Positions 43,808-63,488 of a DNA stretch of 64,000 bases are shown one piece after another. A program made the translations under genes and the position numbers. Below the pieces are notes generated by a model, which was not told where the DNA came from, did not search any database, and worked only from the letters and a program-made list of their open reading frames with translations. Source of the stretch: Pleodorina starrii (Eukaryota; Chlorophyta; Chlorophyceae; Chlamydomonadales; Volvocaceae); assembly GCA_030267565.1 (NCBI GenBank), contig BRXU01000021.1, positions 2,388,501-2,452,500 of the forward strand, read 5' to 3'. Within the stretch, counting starts at the first letter, position 1, and each line of letters starts with the position of its first letter.

Positions 43808-45471
43808 TTATACCAGCATGCTCTCCCGAACGCGGTACTGTGGTAGCTCCAGCACCGACGCCTCGTTGCCCGACAGAACGATGGGCGCGTCCACGATCTT
43901 GGCGCGCTGCCAGGGGCCCAGGCGCGGCGCGGCGGCCTGCAAGGACGGGTAGGCGGTGAGACTCGTCAGGAGGCTTCCGCCAAGCGCAGCAGCACACGCA
44001 TCAGCAGACCGCAAAAATCCCCAGTAGTACGGCAGCGTTGACGCCACGGCAGGGGGAGCGGTTGGAGGAAGCGCGCACGAAAGGGGCGACGAAAGGTAAC
44101 AAACAAGCAGTCACGCACGCAAACACGCAGGAGAGGCAGATCTGGATTGAGACGACACGTAAACTGCGGTTCAGCGGTCTCGGCAGCCGAGGGATAAACC
44201 AGGTGATTACCCACTGCGCCTAAACCGGTTGACACCTTCCCATCCCGCCACCACCCCGCCACCACCCCAACGCCGCCCCGCCACCACCCTGCCACTCGTC
44301 AGACACCACCCCGGACGTCACCAGCCAGGTGCTCAGCCAATTCTCCCCAAGGCTGGACCTCCTTCACTAGGTACTGAAACCCTCTGTAACGCCCACTGTA
44401 ACGCCCACTGTGCCACCACATCCCCAACCCATGTTCCTACTTGCGAGAGCGGGACCGAACTGACAAACTACGGTAGCCAAACCCTCCTCCCGCCCCTCAC
44501 CCATCCAACCACCTTGCCGTCGCCATTGCCGGTGAGCGGCACCACCAGCGTGCTGCCCTTGCAGGCCACGTGCATGACCTTGGACCGGGGGCGGCCGGAG
44601 CCGGAGCCGGGGGAGCCGGAGCTCGAGCTGGGGGAGGAGTTGCGGCCGAAGGCCGGCACCGACCCCGACCCCGACGACAATACCGACGACGAAGGGGGGA
44701 AGAAGCTCCCGCGCGTGGGCGCCGAGGACCCCAGCAGGGAGTCCGTGGGGCTGCCGCTGTTGCCGCTGCCGCGGCTAAGGAGGGAGTTGCTGGAGGGGGA
44801 GGCGGAGGCGGAGGCGCCCTGCTGCTGCTGCATCATGGCGAGGCTCTGGGCGGGGAACGCAGCGACGGCGGCCACGATGGCCAGGGCGCCCAGGAGGGCG
44901 CGGCTGAGCACGGGGACGAAGCACCAAGACGGCGAGGACGCGCCCTCGCCGTCGTTGTTGCCGGAGCCCCAGCCATTGTTGCCGCCGCCGGTGTTGCGGC
45001 GGTTGCCCCCGAAACCCCCGTTGCCGTCGCCTGCGGAAGGGTACGCGAATCCGAGACGGCCCGGAAACCGGTGAATGAATATGGAGAAGTTCTGCTGTTT
45101 CATACAGCTCTTGAAAGGTTTTTGCGCAGTGGGCTTTGAGAGCGACGGGCGAAGGCCTGATGGCCTGCGCGCCGAGTTCGACATGCCAGGCGAAGGCGAC
45201 TTCACTCACCGCCGAACAGCGCGGCCTCATCCTGGTAACACGCGCCAAGAGACAGCATCGCAACGTTGTTCGCAAAGACGGAGGCGACGCCAGGCGGGGT
45301 GGCAATGTCCACATTGTACTTGGTCATGGTGAGGAGGAAGGTGCGCTTCCGAGGCGCCCGGTTAGTGGTGGACCGGCGATAGTGCTTAAACGAAGGCGAC
45401 GCACAGAGGCTGGGCATTGTGTTGGCCTTGGCGCTAGCGGCCGGCGAGGCAACGGACAGGACAGTTGACAT
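43808..45471 (-). CDS. tandem unknown family, copy 1 (306 residues, 3 exons)
   Basis: Exons 45210-45471, 44501-45030 and 43808-43936 join in phase (TTC GGC G|GC GAC; TGG|GCC). Exon 1 encodes a basic N-terminus with TMPSLCASPSFKHYRRS and APRKRTFLLTMTKY. Exon 2 begins Gly/Asn-rich, then has a 23-residue hydrophobic segment (ALLGALAIVAAVAAFPAQSLA) followed by a Ser/Gly-rich linker. It ends with the conserved block GSGRPRSKVMHVACKGSTLV VPLT. Exon 3 carries RAKIVDAPIVLSGNEA and ends YRVRESMLV. The same three-part design recurs in the two genes to the right. The hydrophobic stretch ending in Ala-x-Ala could be a transmembrane helix or a thylakoid-transfer signal. I do not recognise the family, and no enzymatic motif is visible. 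Confidence 0.75.
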
Positions 45472-46761
45472 GGCCGTGACAAAAATCGGATGGTGAAGAA
45501 GTACTCTACTGGAAAGATGAGGTTGGATGATGGTGCGATCGTGGGATAGATTACAGGTCGGAGTGCGGCGATAAATAGCCGAGTTTGACTTGGGTTGTCA
45601 GTTGCTGTACGGGCAGGCCTGGAGGCCATTGTCCCACTGAGTCTCGCAACGGACAGTGCGAATGTCCCACCAACGATTGAGGCCTTGCTTAGCAACAGGC
45701 CAAGCCTTGGAACTATCAACAGCCTCGGGCCAAACCGATGAGACAACCATCCAAATACGTCAGGAGTTGTCTTGCCGTGCTTTCAATCTGCACGAGCATG
45801 CGAACGCCTAACTTGCACTTGGGGGAAAAGCTTCTGTTTCAGTACTTGCCTAGGCTCTAACTGGCATGTTATCAACCAGGATGGTTGCTATTGAACGCAT
45901 GTACACAATAAACTGTGAGCTGAGTCACCAGATTATTACCTTCAGAGATTGATTAAATCGCCGAATTCTTTTCTTGTAATATGTTATGCACTTAGATAAT
46001 GTCCACAAACCCCATGCACACCCAGCCTCGCACACGCACGCCACTACAGCACTAATGCGGAGCGACGGGGATGCTGCTATTATCATAACTTCATTGAATT
46101 AATGCGTACATATGTTACAGAGGGGTTTTACTGCTTGCGAATTTCCACCAACCTGCGCCATGCGTATCGAAGCTGGTTGCTGTCGGCGAGTGTGTCTGCA
46201 ATGCCAATGCATAATTTGCAAGTTATGTTTCACACAATCAATAGTGGACTGATTTAATTATCAGTCTGTGCGTATTATAAAATACAAAATCGAAAAATGG
46301 TGGGCGCCTGATGACTAATGCTCCGTCAGTTCCTTCGCCATGCCAATTCCCAGGTCTTCGGGCTTCTCAGTGCCTCATCAGATACCACGTTGGCAATCAG
46401 AAATCTCCTATCCTGCCAGGCCGGGTGGGAAACGAGTACATGTTTGCCCTAGCGGCTTCTCCGGCGTCTCCAAGAGGCGGCCTGCCATGGCCTGCCCTCG
46501 CCATTGGACAGCGCTCCCCTCGCTCAGAGCATGGGGTTCTTAGGTCAAACGAAAGCGTCTGCTGTGCCGTAGTTTGTCAAACCGGAATGCCACATGCAAA
46601 CTACAGTTTGACTGAGGTGCCAAGCGCCCCTTTCGCGGCCTCCCATTCACAGTCTTCAATCGCTGTGGGTACAGCCGGAATCTTTACCGGTGCCCTCCAA
46701 AAAAGGGTATAAGAGTGAAGGCACAGCAAAAGCCTCCCGATATACTAGAGTACAAATGCGT

Positions 46762-46796
<35 letters not shown>

Positions 46797-48840
46797 TATC
46801 AAACTTTCTGCAGCGGCGAGAAGGCTCCCTCACGGCTGTCCGGTGACCTCCAAACAGTCCCGGGCCCCGTACCCCGGCCGGGCCCTGCACCCTCGCAACA
46901 GCCCCGGGCCCGCAAACCAGGCCGGGCCCTCCACCCTAGGCTCCACTGTAACCGCACCACACACCCCTGGTGGCCAGCCTCACTGCAGATACACACAGAG
47001 AGAAAGAGAGAGGACAGGGCCAGTGAGATAGCCAACCCTTCAACCTCAACAGCCTCAATTGAGCCAGGGCCTCCAAAAAAAATATGAACCCCCTCAAATG
47101 AAATTGAGCCAGCCAAGCAAAAAGAAATATAAACGTAGCGACACACACACACACACAACCAGAATCACCCGCCGAACCGGCAGCCAGATTACGGATAGCG
47201 ACAAAAACGAGCTGGTTCTGCGGAATTTCGCGTCGCGTCGCGTTTGGAAAAACCCTCCGCTTGACAGGCGGGCACCGAGCGAGGCATCGTCCCCCTCCTC
47301 TGCACAACATCGCAGCCGGCAGCACGGACGCGCGCCGCCGATGCACGCGGCCTCTCTGGGTTAAGGCGTGGGGGCGGGCGCCAGGAGCAGGTTGTGCCCT
47401 GGGCCCCCCACCCCGGCCCCCCGGCGACCAAGATCCTCTCCATTCTCTCCTTCCCCTCCAGCTCTCAACAAATTACGTCGTTGGTCGTTCACATCAGAAC
47501 AAAAATTCCTCCGAGCCTCATCACCCGAGTGGACAAGCCCTTTCTTTATGCATCAGGGGACGAGCTCGCAAAGGCGACAAACCGGCCGCGCCCCTTTCCC
47601 CTCCATCCGAAAAGCGAGCGCACACTGATCGAAGCCAAATCCGCCGCTCCCTTCAGGTGAGGCGCAGGTGAAGGCCCCCTCGGCGATCGCGTTCGCGCCC
47701 GTGTGCCTTCCGAGTACGCTTCCCCTCCCAGCCAGCCGGAACCGAGCTGCGAAGGTGCCGCCTGCCAACGGATTTTTCCCTTAACTACGACAGAACAAAG
47801 GTACACGCCCTTTCTAACTACGACGACAGAACAAAGGTACAGAGACGTCAAACACGACACGGGGTTGCGAAATGTATGCGTGCACAAAAAAGAGGCGACA
47901 CGCCCCTGGTCATCAGTACAACAAGTCCACATCTGTACGGCGGGGGAGGCGGCCTTAGGGTTTGCACACCGCTGTGCCAGCCCGATGCTACTGGCAACCA
48001 GCAACACACCCCTTTTCAACGACTTCGGCAACGAGCCGACTTCAGCAACGAAACAAATGAAAACCCAAGTCTTTGCGGCACACGAGGGACCTACACCCGT
48101 AGACCGGGTCGGCGAATGTGCTGCCCAGAGGGGCCTGGGGTGGTTGAAAAGAAGAGACGGCAGCGAAGGAACCGGGCGGCGCACGCCCTTCCTCCTTTAC
48201 TCCTCCTTTACTCCTCCTTCTCCTTCTCCTCCCCCTCCTCCTCCTCCTCCTCCGCCTCCTCGTCCCAGCAACGAGCACATCTCCGGTGACATACAGCCTG
48301 GCGACTCCTACGGCCGCCGGCGGCCACCACGGCACCAACCTATCGTACCAAATGTATTGTACACAGCGGGCTCAAACCAAGTCGGGACCCAAACGTATCC
48401 ATCGCTCCACACAGACAGACCTCGCTACTGTTACAGCCCCCCTGGGTGTCCACCCGCTAACGCCGTCTCCTTCTCCGCTGCGATTTTTCCTTTACACCAC
48501 CCGCTGATGGGCAGACGCCCACCCGCGTCCACCTCGCAGCCCACCCACAACCCACAACCCACAACCCACAACCCGCCTCTACGCCGCCCGCCCGCCTGCG
48601 CTGTACTCCTCGGCGCCGCACCTTCATCCTCCTCCCTTTCGCGAAAGGGGCGCCACGAGCTGCGACCGGGCTTCTTCCTCTTCCTCTGAACGAGTGCGAT
48701 ACACGACAGCTCCTCCCCCCCCCATACGTACCCTCCCCTCCCCACACCCGCCTCTAGCTGTACTGCTACCTTCCACGGGCTCCGGCCCCTACGTGGACAA
48801 CCCCCCTACTGCACCCCCACCCCCACCACCCCCACCACCT
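45472..48840. other. intergenic region between paralogues 1 and 2
   Basis: No exon recognised. Contains AT-rich DNA (45900-46300), a (GCA)n run at 46762-46795, short proline-coding runs near 48230-48260, one copy of a shared CTCCTTCTCCGCTGCGATTT motif at 48464-48493 and one copy of the CCACGT...CCGGAGCC dispersed motif near 48775-48806. TTACA at 48431-48435 may be the polyadenylation signal of copy 2. Confidence 0.5.
46762..46795. repeat. (GCA)n trinucleotide repeat
   Basis: About eleven GCA triplets, not in any supported exon. Confidence 0.95.
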
Positions 48841-50693
48841 CTACTGCACCAGCAGGCTGTCTCTCACTCGGTTCTGGCGGGCGGCCAACATACGCGCCTC
48901 GCGCTCCGAAAGCTCCACCGGGGCATCCACAATCTTGCGCCGCTGCCAGGGCAGGAAGCGAGGCTGGGGCAGGGGGATGTCCACCTGCGGAGGCGAAGGG
49001 CGCCGGGGCGGAGGCCAAGCGGGGGCGGAGGAGAGCGGGGCAGGGCAGGCGGCAGGCGGGGTGACACGCTGTAAGTGGAGGTGACGCGGCGGGCCGGGGC
49101 GTGTGGATGGGGCCGGGCCGAAAGATGCAGGATGTCAGGACTGTACCCATCAGGGGATGGAGGCCGCTCGTGCATTATGCGTGTGCGGGGGCGTGGGGGG
49201 GCAGGGCGCTCGAGACGGCTTGGATACATGGTACACGGTATCCGTGCAAGGGGCGGGATGTCCTGCCGAGAGCCGCACCAATGGGTCCCAGGGGCACCCG
49301 TGCGCTGATCGAATGCGGGGCTTGGCAACCCCCGCGAATCCACGGCAAGGCCGTGACGGGAAGGGAAGCAGACCACCTCCTCCTCAGTACGCACAAACGT
49401 GATACGATAATAATACGAGCGGTACCCATGTGACATCCGCCCCCGAACCGCAAACCCCCTGGCGGGCGGTCGCCGCGCGCGGGGGGCCATGCGGCGCTCT
49501 GGCAGCGGTGCCGTCGTCGACCGTGCCCGTCAAGACCGACCGTGCGGACGGTTGCCCCCCCCCACCCCACAGCTCCGCACCCGCATCCGCTCGAGCGGAA
49601 AAGAACGCTGGGGCGCGAGGGTCATCCTAGCGCGCCACGCAGCAAGGCCTCAACTCTGACCCACATTTCCTTTCCTTCCCTCTCCTTCCGAGCGACGGCC
49701 CCCTACGGACTCACCCCCTTGGGATCGTGCCCCGTGAGCGGCACCACCAGCGTGCTGCCCTTGCAGGCCACGTGCATGACCTTGGAACGGGGGCGGCCGG
49801 AGCCGGAGCCGGGGGAACCGGGACTGGGGCCGGGACTGGGGCCGGGGGAGCCCGCGAAGGAGGCGGAGGGGCCGTAGGTGGCGCCCACGCTGGAGCGCTG
49901 AAGGGAGGGGGCCAGGGAGTCGCTCAGGCTACCGCCAAAGCCGCCGCCCTGCGGCGCGGAAGAGCTCAGGATGGCCTTGTCGCTGCTGCCGGAGCCGGCG
50001 GTGCCGTGCAGGAGGCTGGACAGGGAGACCGGCGTGGCGCGGCTGGCGGCGGGGAACGCAGCCGAGGCGGTGACCAGGGCGAGAGCGCCGAGGAGGGCCG
50101 GGCCGGAGCAGCGGCGGAGGTGGTCGCCGAAGCCATCGCAGTCGCCGCCACCGCCGAAGTTGCCGCTGCCGTTGTTATTGTTGTTATTGTTGTTGCCGCA
50201 GCTGCCGTCGCCGCTGCCTCCGCCGCGGATGTGACGGCCGGCGCCACCGTTGCCTGGAGGCATCCGGAGGCAGGTCAATGCTGTCGTGAGTTGCAACCTC
50301 ACCGGCACTTGTAAAAGCTGAATCCACGACAGCTGCAGCGAGCTACAAATTCGCACAACTACTACGAGCTAGGAGTTCGTAAGAAAACGCGCCAGAGGCA
50401 CCACGTGCACGTTTCGCTGTTTTGTATGTCTCATGCAGGGCATCACCTCCGTTGTCGCTGCCGCCAAGGCACAAGGTCTTCACGACATGGCTCTGAGCAG
50501 AAGAGCTCGCCCAGGTTCCACGCGCTCCGCGAACAGCGTAGCGTCGCGAACTATCAGTTGGAGCGACTCCGACAAAGCTGCGGTTAATATCCCCCGACAA
50601 AGCAGAGACGATTCCTCCATGCATCGGGGTTGAAGCGCTGTTCTGAGAAGGACGCAAACCGTGACAACAACCTACGCTCTTACAGGAGAGCAT
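48841..50693 (-). CDS. tandem unknown family, copy 2 (309 residues, 3 exons)
   Basis: Exons 50447-50693, 49715-50253 and 48841-48984 are phase-compatible. Exon 2 has the Gly/Asn-rich start with an eight-Asn run, the hydrophobic segment (ALLGALALVTASAAFPAASRA), the Ser/Gly/Pro linker and the shared block GSGRPRSKVMHVACKGSTLV VPLT. Exon 3 gives RRKIVDAPVELSEREA and ends NRVRDSLLVQ at TAG 48841-48843. Exon 1 is the weak point: the ORF starting at 50693 fits by phase (donor GA|GTGATG) but lacks the SFKHYRRS/RKRTFL block that copies 1 and 3 share. The true first exon may therefore be diverged, lost or elsewhere. Function unknown. Confidence 0.65.
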
Positions 50694-51969
50694 CTTGGAA
50701 GAAAATCAGCGCTTAAACAGGCGACTATAATAGGTGACGTTCGAACAGTTTAATCTCTGCTGTTGAGTGTTTATCGCTGCGCCGAAAATATCTGCTGCTG
50801 AAAAGTGAAACCCTTGTTAAGGGCGTCCCATGGACGAGCAAGGACGGTTTACGACGTGTTCAACCAACCCGCCGACCAGCTTTTGTGTCTATCAAGTGGC
50901 ATATGCAAATCGCTAATCCAAGGTGTAGGCGAGAAACCGCAATTCAGCAGCTCGGAAGACCCTCCCAGGTGAGCAACCCGGGCCCCCGGCCGGGCCCGCC
51001 GGGCCCGCTGAGCCCCCCGCCGGTACACCGTCGGAGCATCGACTGCAGAACGGTAGCAGAACGTACGTCCATATGTGCCGCTGCAATTGAATCGCTGCAG
51101 CGCTCGCCGCCTCTAGCCAAGGGGGGATCGTGATAACCCAGGGTCACAAAGCGATTTTACAGCACCCGGGGAACAATGCGGCCCCCACCTTGGTCCGCCA
51201 GGGCGGAAGTCCTCCACCGTGCAACGACAAGTGACAACCTTACCACAAGCCACGCATGCAAGCCACTAATAATACAGCGAGTCGGCGGCAAAATAGCCCT
51301 CACAGGACAGCACAGGCTGCCGGAGCGATATCGCAACAGGCGGTACACGTATTCAGACGGGAGGCCGGCACGAAACCTCAACAGCGCGCCGAGCCAACAT
51401 TATAAGTACCGGGTCCCATGCCATCAAATTTCGCCGGCACTTGCACGCAGAGGGCGGCACCGGGACCTCTGGGCGCCTGCCACTCCCTTCAACAGCACCC
51501 GCACGGCTGCCACCGGCAATGGGGTCGCACACGCGCAACCGCAAAGCGAACGTCCATCCTCATCCGTCCGCTCGCAACAGCTCGTGACCAGCCGTCACCC
51601 CCAGGAAGCGTCCGTACGCGTGTGCCAGCGTGCACTCTCAAAGTGAAATGCCGACATGCAAATTCCTCAACCATGAATGCAATTGCGTATTGCAATCATC
51701 AAACTCACGGCCGCAAGCCGTGCCCTCCATCAAAATGACAACACACACGACGACAGATCAAAAAAGCAAGGCGGGACAACGTGACATCGTCATAGCCGCT
51801 ACAAGGGCTCGCCAGCGGCGCCACTCCGTCGCACAAGCCGAGGGGCGCTGGCGCCCGGCGGGGCATCAGACCGGCGGGGGCCGCCCGTGGCAGTTTAATA
51901 TACAAAACGCGCGCAGCAGAGGTGCCAACGGCGGCTGCGCGCCAGGCCCGGCGGCACCGCGGTGTTGCC
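50694..51969. other. intergenic region between paralogues 2 and 3
   Basis: No exon recognised. ORFs are short, overlap on both strands and lack motifs. No repeat array larger than a few units. Confidence 0.5.
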
Positions 51970-53311
51970 TCAGACCAGCATGCTCTCACGGACACAGTAC
52001 TGGCGGCGGTTGATGATGGCAACCTCGCGGCCAGACAGCTCAATGGGCGCATCCACGATCTTGGCGCGGCTCGGCAGCGCCTCGGCAGCCTGCGAGGTTC
52101 ATGGTTGAGGACACCCGGGGGAGCGGTGATTAGGGTTGCAGAGGGGATCAGGATACCATGGATGGATGAAACCAGGCATGGTACGGTATGGTAGTGCAAA
52201 GACGGCAGGGATGATGCACGGGAGGCTTTGGCGCGGGAACGAGAAATGGCTAGCTGCCGTACCTGTACGAATATCGAATCCAAGCCCCGCAACCCCCGAC
52301 CCAGAAGCGCAGACCCACGGCCACGGCCAGGGCAGAACCCGCAGATACCGGTGACGGTACACAGATCGAACCCTACCGAGGCTGAGGCTGAGAGGTTTTC
52401 CTTCTTTGGCCATGAGGCCCCAAGCAGCTGCCCTGTCCTTGCCCTCACACCGCCCCGTCCAGCGCCCTGATGGGGATCAGGCAGAGCGCGCAGCCAAGAC
52501 CGAACCCACCTTTGGGTCGCAGAGCGGCACCACCAGCGTGCTGCCCTTGCAGGCCACGTGCATGACCTTGGAGCGGGGGCGGCCGGAGCCGGAGCCGGGG
52601 GAGGAGGCAGACAGCTGGCGCGCACCGGAGAAGGCGAGGTTGGACGCCGCGGCGGAGGCGGAGGCGGGGACGATCGCCGCAGCAGCGATGAGCGCCAGCG
52701 CGCCGAGCAGCGCGTGGCTGCACGACTGCAGGAGGCGCGCGAAGCTGCCGTCGTTGTTGCCGGAGTCCTGCGGGCCAAAGTTGTTGTTGTTGCCGTTGCC
52801 GCCGTCGCCGCGGTTTCCACGGCCGCCGTTGTTGCCGTTGCCACCTGAGGCACGACGAGGAGGGACCAGGTAGGTGAGGGTCAACCTTTTGCCATCGTTG
52901 GTTCATCCATATACGTTTCGCAGCTGGATCGTAGCCAACTAAATCACCAGTTGGATGTGGTTTTATGCGGAGAAGGAGCGCAAGGTGAAAGCTCTTAGGG
53001 GCGCCATGGGCTCAACCGCAAAAATGAAAACTTCGGAAGGTCCACGGCTCACCGCAGGGCATCTGGTCGATGTGATCACAACAAACGCCACCAGAGACCA
53101 TCACGGCGTTGTGGTTGCCACCGAAAGCTGCAATCGGCTCTGCCCTAGCGCTGTACTTGGTCATCTCCACGAGGAAGGTGCGCTTGCGCGGAGCCTTGTT
53201 GGTGGCACTCCGGCGGTAATGCTTAAACGAAGGCGCCCCACAGAGGCTGGGCATTGTGCGGGCCTTGGTGCCCGAAGCAGTCGGAACGGAAGCGACAAAG
53301 ATGTGCGACAT
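51970..53311 (-). CDS. tandem unknown family, copy 3 (237 residues, 3 exons)
   Basis: Exons 53053-53311, 52510-52844 and 51970-52089 join in phase. Exon 1 has TMPSLCGAPSFKHYRRS and APRKRTFLVEMTKY, nearly the same as copy 1. Exon 2 starts Gly/Asn-rich, has a hydrophobic segment (ALLGALALIAAAAIVPASASA) and a much shorter linker than the other copies, then GSGRPRSKVMHVACKGSTLV VPL. Exon 3 gives RAKIVDAPIELSGREV and ends YCVRESMLV at TGA 51970-51972. Length differences in the family come mainly from the Ser/Gly linker. The conserved N-terminal basic block, hydrophobic segment and C-terminal block are presumably the functional parts. Function unknown. Confidence 0.75.
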
Positions 53312-54092
53312 ATTTATAAAAGAAGCAAGGAGTAGCTTAAGCGGCTGAAAGTTATGAGGCAATAGCACCGAATGCGAATATGTCTACAATACGCTGGCCG
53401 GCCCTCTTATGGAGTTCTCGATGGTCGATTGGAGGTGGTTAGTTGGTTGACAGGCCGGCAGGCCATACGTAACCTCGCCGCTATCTCGAGGCTTAACCTC
53501 AAAGAGCATATGATGTTAGCTTCAAGGTAAATTTAAGTTTGTGAATGTGCATGGCCATTAATTACTCGTTCGTGGACACACTCTCACACCTGTCCTTACA
53601 CAAATACGTCTCCAATATCCAAAAGTCGTTCAAAAGTATAACCGGTACATTTGCATTATATCGTTCACCCACATCAGGCCATAACTCGGCCCGGAAGTTG
53701 GGTGTGAGTCCGTCGGGCCCGTCGACGGGGCGAAGACCTGTTGGCCTCACCGGTCCACATCAGTAACCAAAAAACCATACCAAGAAAAAATCTTCTACAA
53801 ATCTAAAATCATCGCAAAAGGCAAAAAGCGGACCCCACGTGCCCAACCGATAAAATTGATCGGATTAGATCAAACCGCTCAGTGCTCTTGCAAGCTCGTG
53901 CCTGCCTAACCCACTAGCGCTACAAACGCTCTTACGCGCTTAAACGCGAAGAAAGAACCATTTCACTCCGCCACGTTGCGCCTGCGCGTCGCAGCGCAGC
54001 GTCTCTCCCCCAGGAAAAGCCCCTTCGTAATCCCAGCCGCTACGACCGATCCGACCCAACCCGTTAGCACCTCCCTTCACGCCCGCTCCGTT
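53312..54092. other. intergenic region
   Basis: AT-richer DNA with no recognised exon. It contains the promoter of copy 3 of the tandem family and the 3' end of the tRNA synthetase gene. TTACA at 53596-53600 reads TGTAA on the minus strand. Confidence 0.5.
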
Positions 54093-61204
<7,112 letters not shown>

Positions 61205-61270
61205 CGCGACCTGGGCAGATTCTCCTTTAATCGTGCGTGTACTAAATGCTTGCCCACCAAAAGCGCGCAT

Positions 61271-62909
61271 TGAACACGGGCCGAGCGCTCGCCCAAAGGG
61301 TCGCTGTTAAAATGTACACGCTTTACTGGTATGAACTCCACAGTGCCCGGTCAAAATAAATTCAAAAGCTTAGCTCGCGCATCGGTAGAGTGTTGCAGAT
61401 ACGGTAACGGCACTTTCGCTCGTCAGGTCAATGAACAATGTGGGCCTCACGACCAGGGATGATAGTTGCAGTACCTGCATCGCAGGTGATCAGTCGTCAA
61501 AAATTACTGTTACAGCGTGTAGCTTGGTAATGTTGTAATAGCATATCTGTGGTGTTTGAGCCCGGTCATTGACGGTCCTCCCAACCCCCGGCTCCACGGG
61601 TCGGTCGGGGTCGTCACATCTCTGCTGCGTCCCTACCGGCGTCTGTTAGCATCTTACACCGCAGGCTCACACACCAAGTTCCAATAATGCTGCCTAGGGG
61701 GATAGTTGGTGTGCGTCGGAACACGGGGGTCGCGTGGCACTGACCATCCAACTGGGCGCCGATCCATCCAACTGGGCGCCGGCAACCCAGGGTGGGGAGC
61801 AGTGCGGGTGAGCTACGTGCGCTGTCATTTCTGCCAGCTCTGCCACGAGGAGTGCCGAGTGGGCGTTCACGCTGTGTGCTGCAAGCTGCTGTGTGCTGCA
61901 CGGCGTACCGGTACAGAGTTGAACGGGCAAGCCTCAAGTTAAACGGGCCCAGCTATCTCCCTGTGAACCCCCTATGAAGCCGCCGGTTGGCTAATTGTTG
62001 CTTATCAACCTCGCGCCCACTGCCTGCACTCTCTTGCCCGATGAAACTCATCGCGTCCACTCTCTGTTTCCCCAGCATGGCCCTGACATCACTCTAGGCA
62101 CGAAACCATGTGATCGTACTCTGCGGCGGCTGCAATTGACTTGTTTTTGAAAGATGCCTGATGCCAAAGCTTCACATGCCTGACCCGCTGCCGAGGCCTA
62201 ACTTCCATACGCTCGTGCCCCCAACTGCCCCAACCGACGAATGCCGACCAGCCAAGAGCCAAGACAGTGACACCCCTAACACCTGACCTCTGTCCGTTCT
62301 TGCTACTTATGCTTCCGGGAGTTTGAAGCCCCATCCCTACACTTGCCTGTGATGCTGGCTCCTGCCGTAACCTTTCCACTGAAGGATTGTCTTTTCCCGC
62401 ACCGCGCCTGCATACCTACGGGACCCCACGTGCGTTTTCGCCCCTGATTGATATTCCCCATCTCCACAGCGACTCCATTCCGACATGTCCCACCCCCCGT
62501 CCCAGAGACCCTCGCAGCGCCTTATGCAGCGCCCCACCCCGCCCACATCCAGAATGCGAAGAGGCGCAAGAAGGGGACAAGCAATCTCACTGGCCACCTT
62601 ACATGGAGAATGGCGCGTGCCACTCAAATTATGGGCAATAATGTTTGTCTGCTCACGTTCGCATCGAGCTCTAGCGGCCTCAGAACTCGCGACGCCTTCG
62701 CCAATCAGCAAGTCAGCACAAAACTGCGGGGCACACCTCGCCAACAAGCCTATGGCTAAGAGGTCAATAATGGTTACACTCCTATGCGACCCGCATAATC
62801 CAAGCCATCAGGGTACACAAGCAAGCTCGGCTCCCCGATCAATCAGTGTCGCGACCCCGCTCCTACAAGGAAAAGCTCTTCTCAGGCTGCAATTATCGTT
62901 GCTACACAA
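61271..62909. other. intergenic region between psaD and the tRNA synthetase
   Basis: No exon recognised. Contains an A-box-like stretch (TAGCTCGCGCATCGGTAGAG) at 61371-61390 without a convincing B box, and a 20-bp tandem duplication (CCATCCAACTGGGCGCCG) at 61744-61782. Confidence 0.5.
62774..62778 (-). terminator. TGTAA polyadenylation signal of psaD
   Basis: TTACA on the plus strand, TGTAA on the sense strand, 132 bp past the psaD stop. This is the standard volvocine nuclear polyadenylation motif at a typical distance. Confidence 0.6.
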
Positions 62910-63488
62910 TTAGATCTCCGACGGGCTCATCATGCGGCCAGAGAACTTGACCTTGATGGGGTTGACGTTCTGGCCGATGCGGCGCATGTTCTGGTTCACG
63001 CCAACGCGGCCAGCGTTGACCTTCTCCGGGTACACGCCGTCAGCGGGGTGCAGGTACTGCACCTTGCCATCCGGGAAGACGCGGTAGAAGGCCGGGGTCA
63101 GCTTGAACTTGGTGCGCAGCTGGGTCGTCAGGGCGAGGCACTGCTCCTTCTTGGCGAACTTGAGCAGGTTAGGGCCCTGGCGCATGATAGCGGCACCGCC
63201 AGTCGGCATCTCGAAGATCTGCTCCTTCTTAGCCTCCCAGGTGATGACGTAGAACTCCTCCTGCTGAGCCTTGCGGAGCAGACCGCCAGTGCTGCCACCG
63301 AAGATGGGGCTGGGAGTATCGGGGTTCAGCGTCGGCGGAGTCCAGACGGGCTTCTCAGCCGGAGCGGTAGCCGTCGCAGCCTCCTCAGCGCGGACGACCA
63401 CGCAGCGGCGCGCCGGGCGAACGGCGACAACGCGCGATGCAGACACGCGGGTGGCAGTAGGCGCCTGGGTGCGCATCATGACGGCCAT
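62910..63488 (-). CDS. psaD: photosystem I subunit II precursor (PsaD), intronless
   Basis: PsaD is the stromal PSI subunit that docks ferredoxin next to PsaC. The single-exon frame encodes 192 residues from [11 protein letters not shown] plastid transit peptide (about residues 1-37, Ala/Arg/Val-rich, ending near VVVRAEE) is followed by the mature protein. Recognisable mature segments are [75 protein letters not shown] and the C-terminal [14 protein letters not shown]. An in-frame upstream start at 63542 is possible, but the MAVMM start matches the Chlamydomonas protein, whose gene is also intronless. The codon usage is strongly biased to C-ending codons, as expected for a highly expressed gene. 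The polyadenylation signal lies at 62774-62778. Confidence 0.98.
   Translation of the reverse strand: MAVMMRTQAPTATRVSASRVVAVRPARRCVVVRAEEAATATAPAEKPVWTPPTLNPDTPSPIFGGSTGGLLRKAQQEEFYVITWEAKKEQIFEMPTGGAAIMRQGPNLLKFAKKEQCLALTTQLRTKFKLTPAFYRVFPDGKVQYLHPADGVYPEKVNAGRVGVNQNMRRIGQNVNPIKVKFSGRMMSPSEI

Noticed and set aside
46311..46712. 133-codon plus-strand ORF in the interval between paralogues
   Set aside because: No recognisable motif, no splice context and no similarity to neighbours; length is not unusual for GC-rich DNA.
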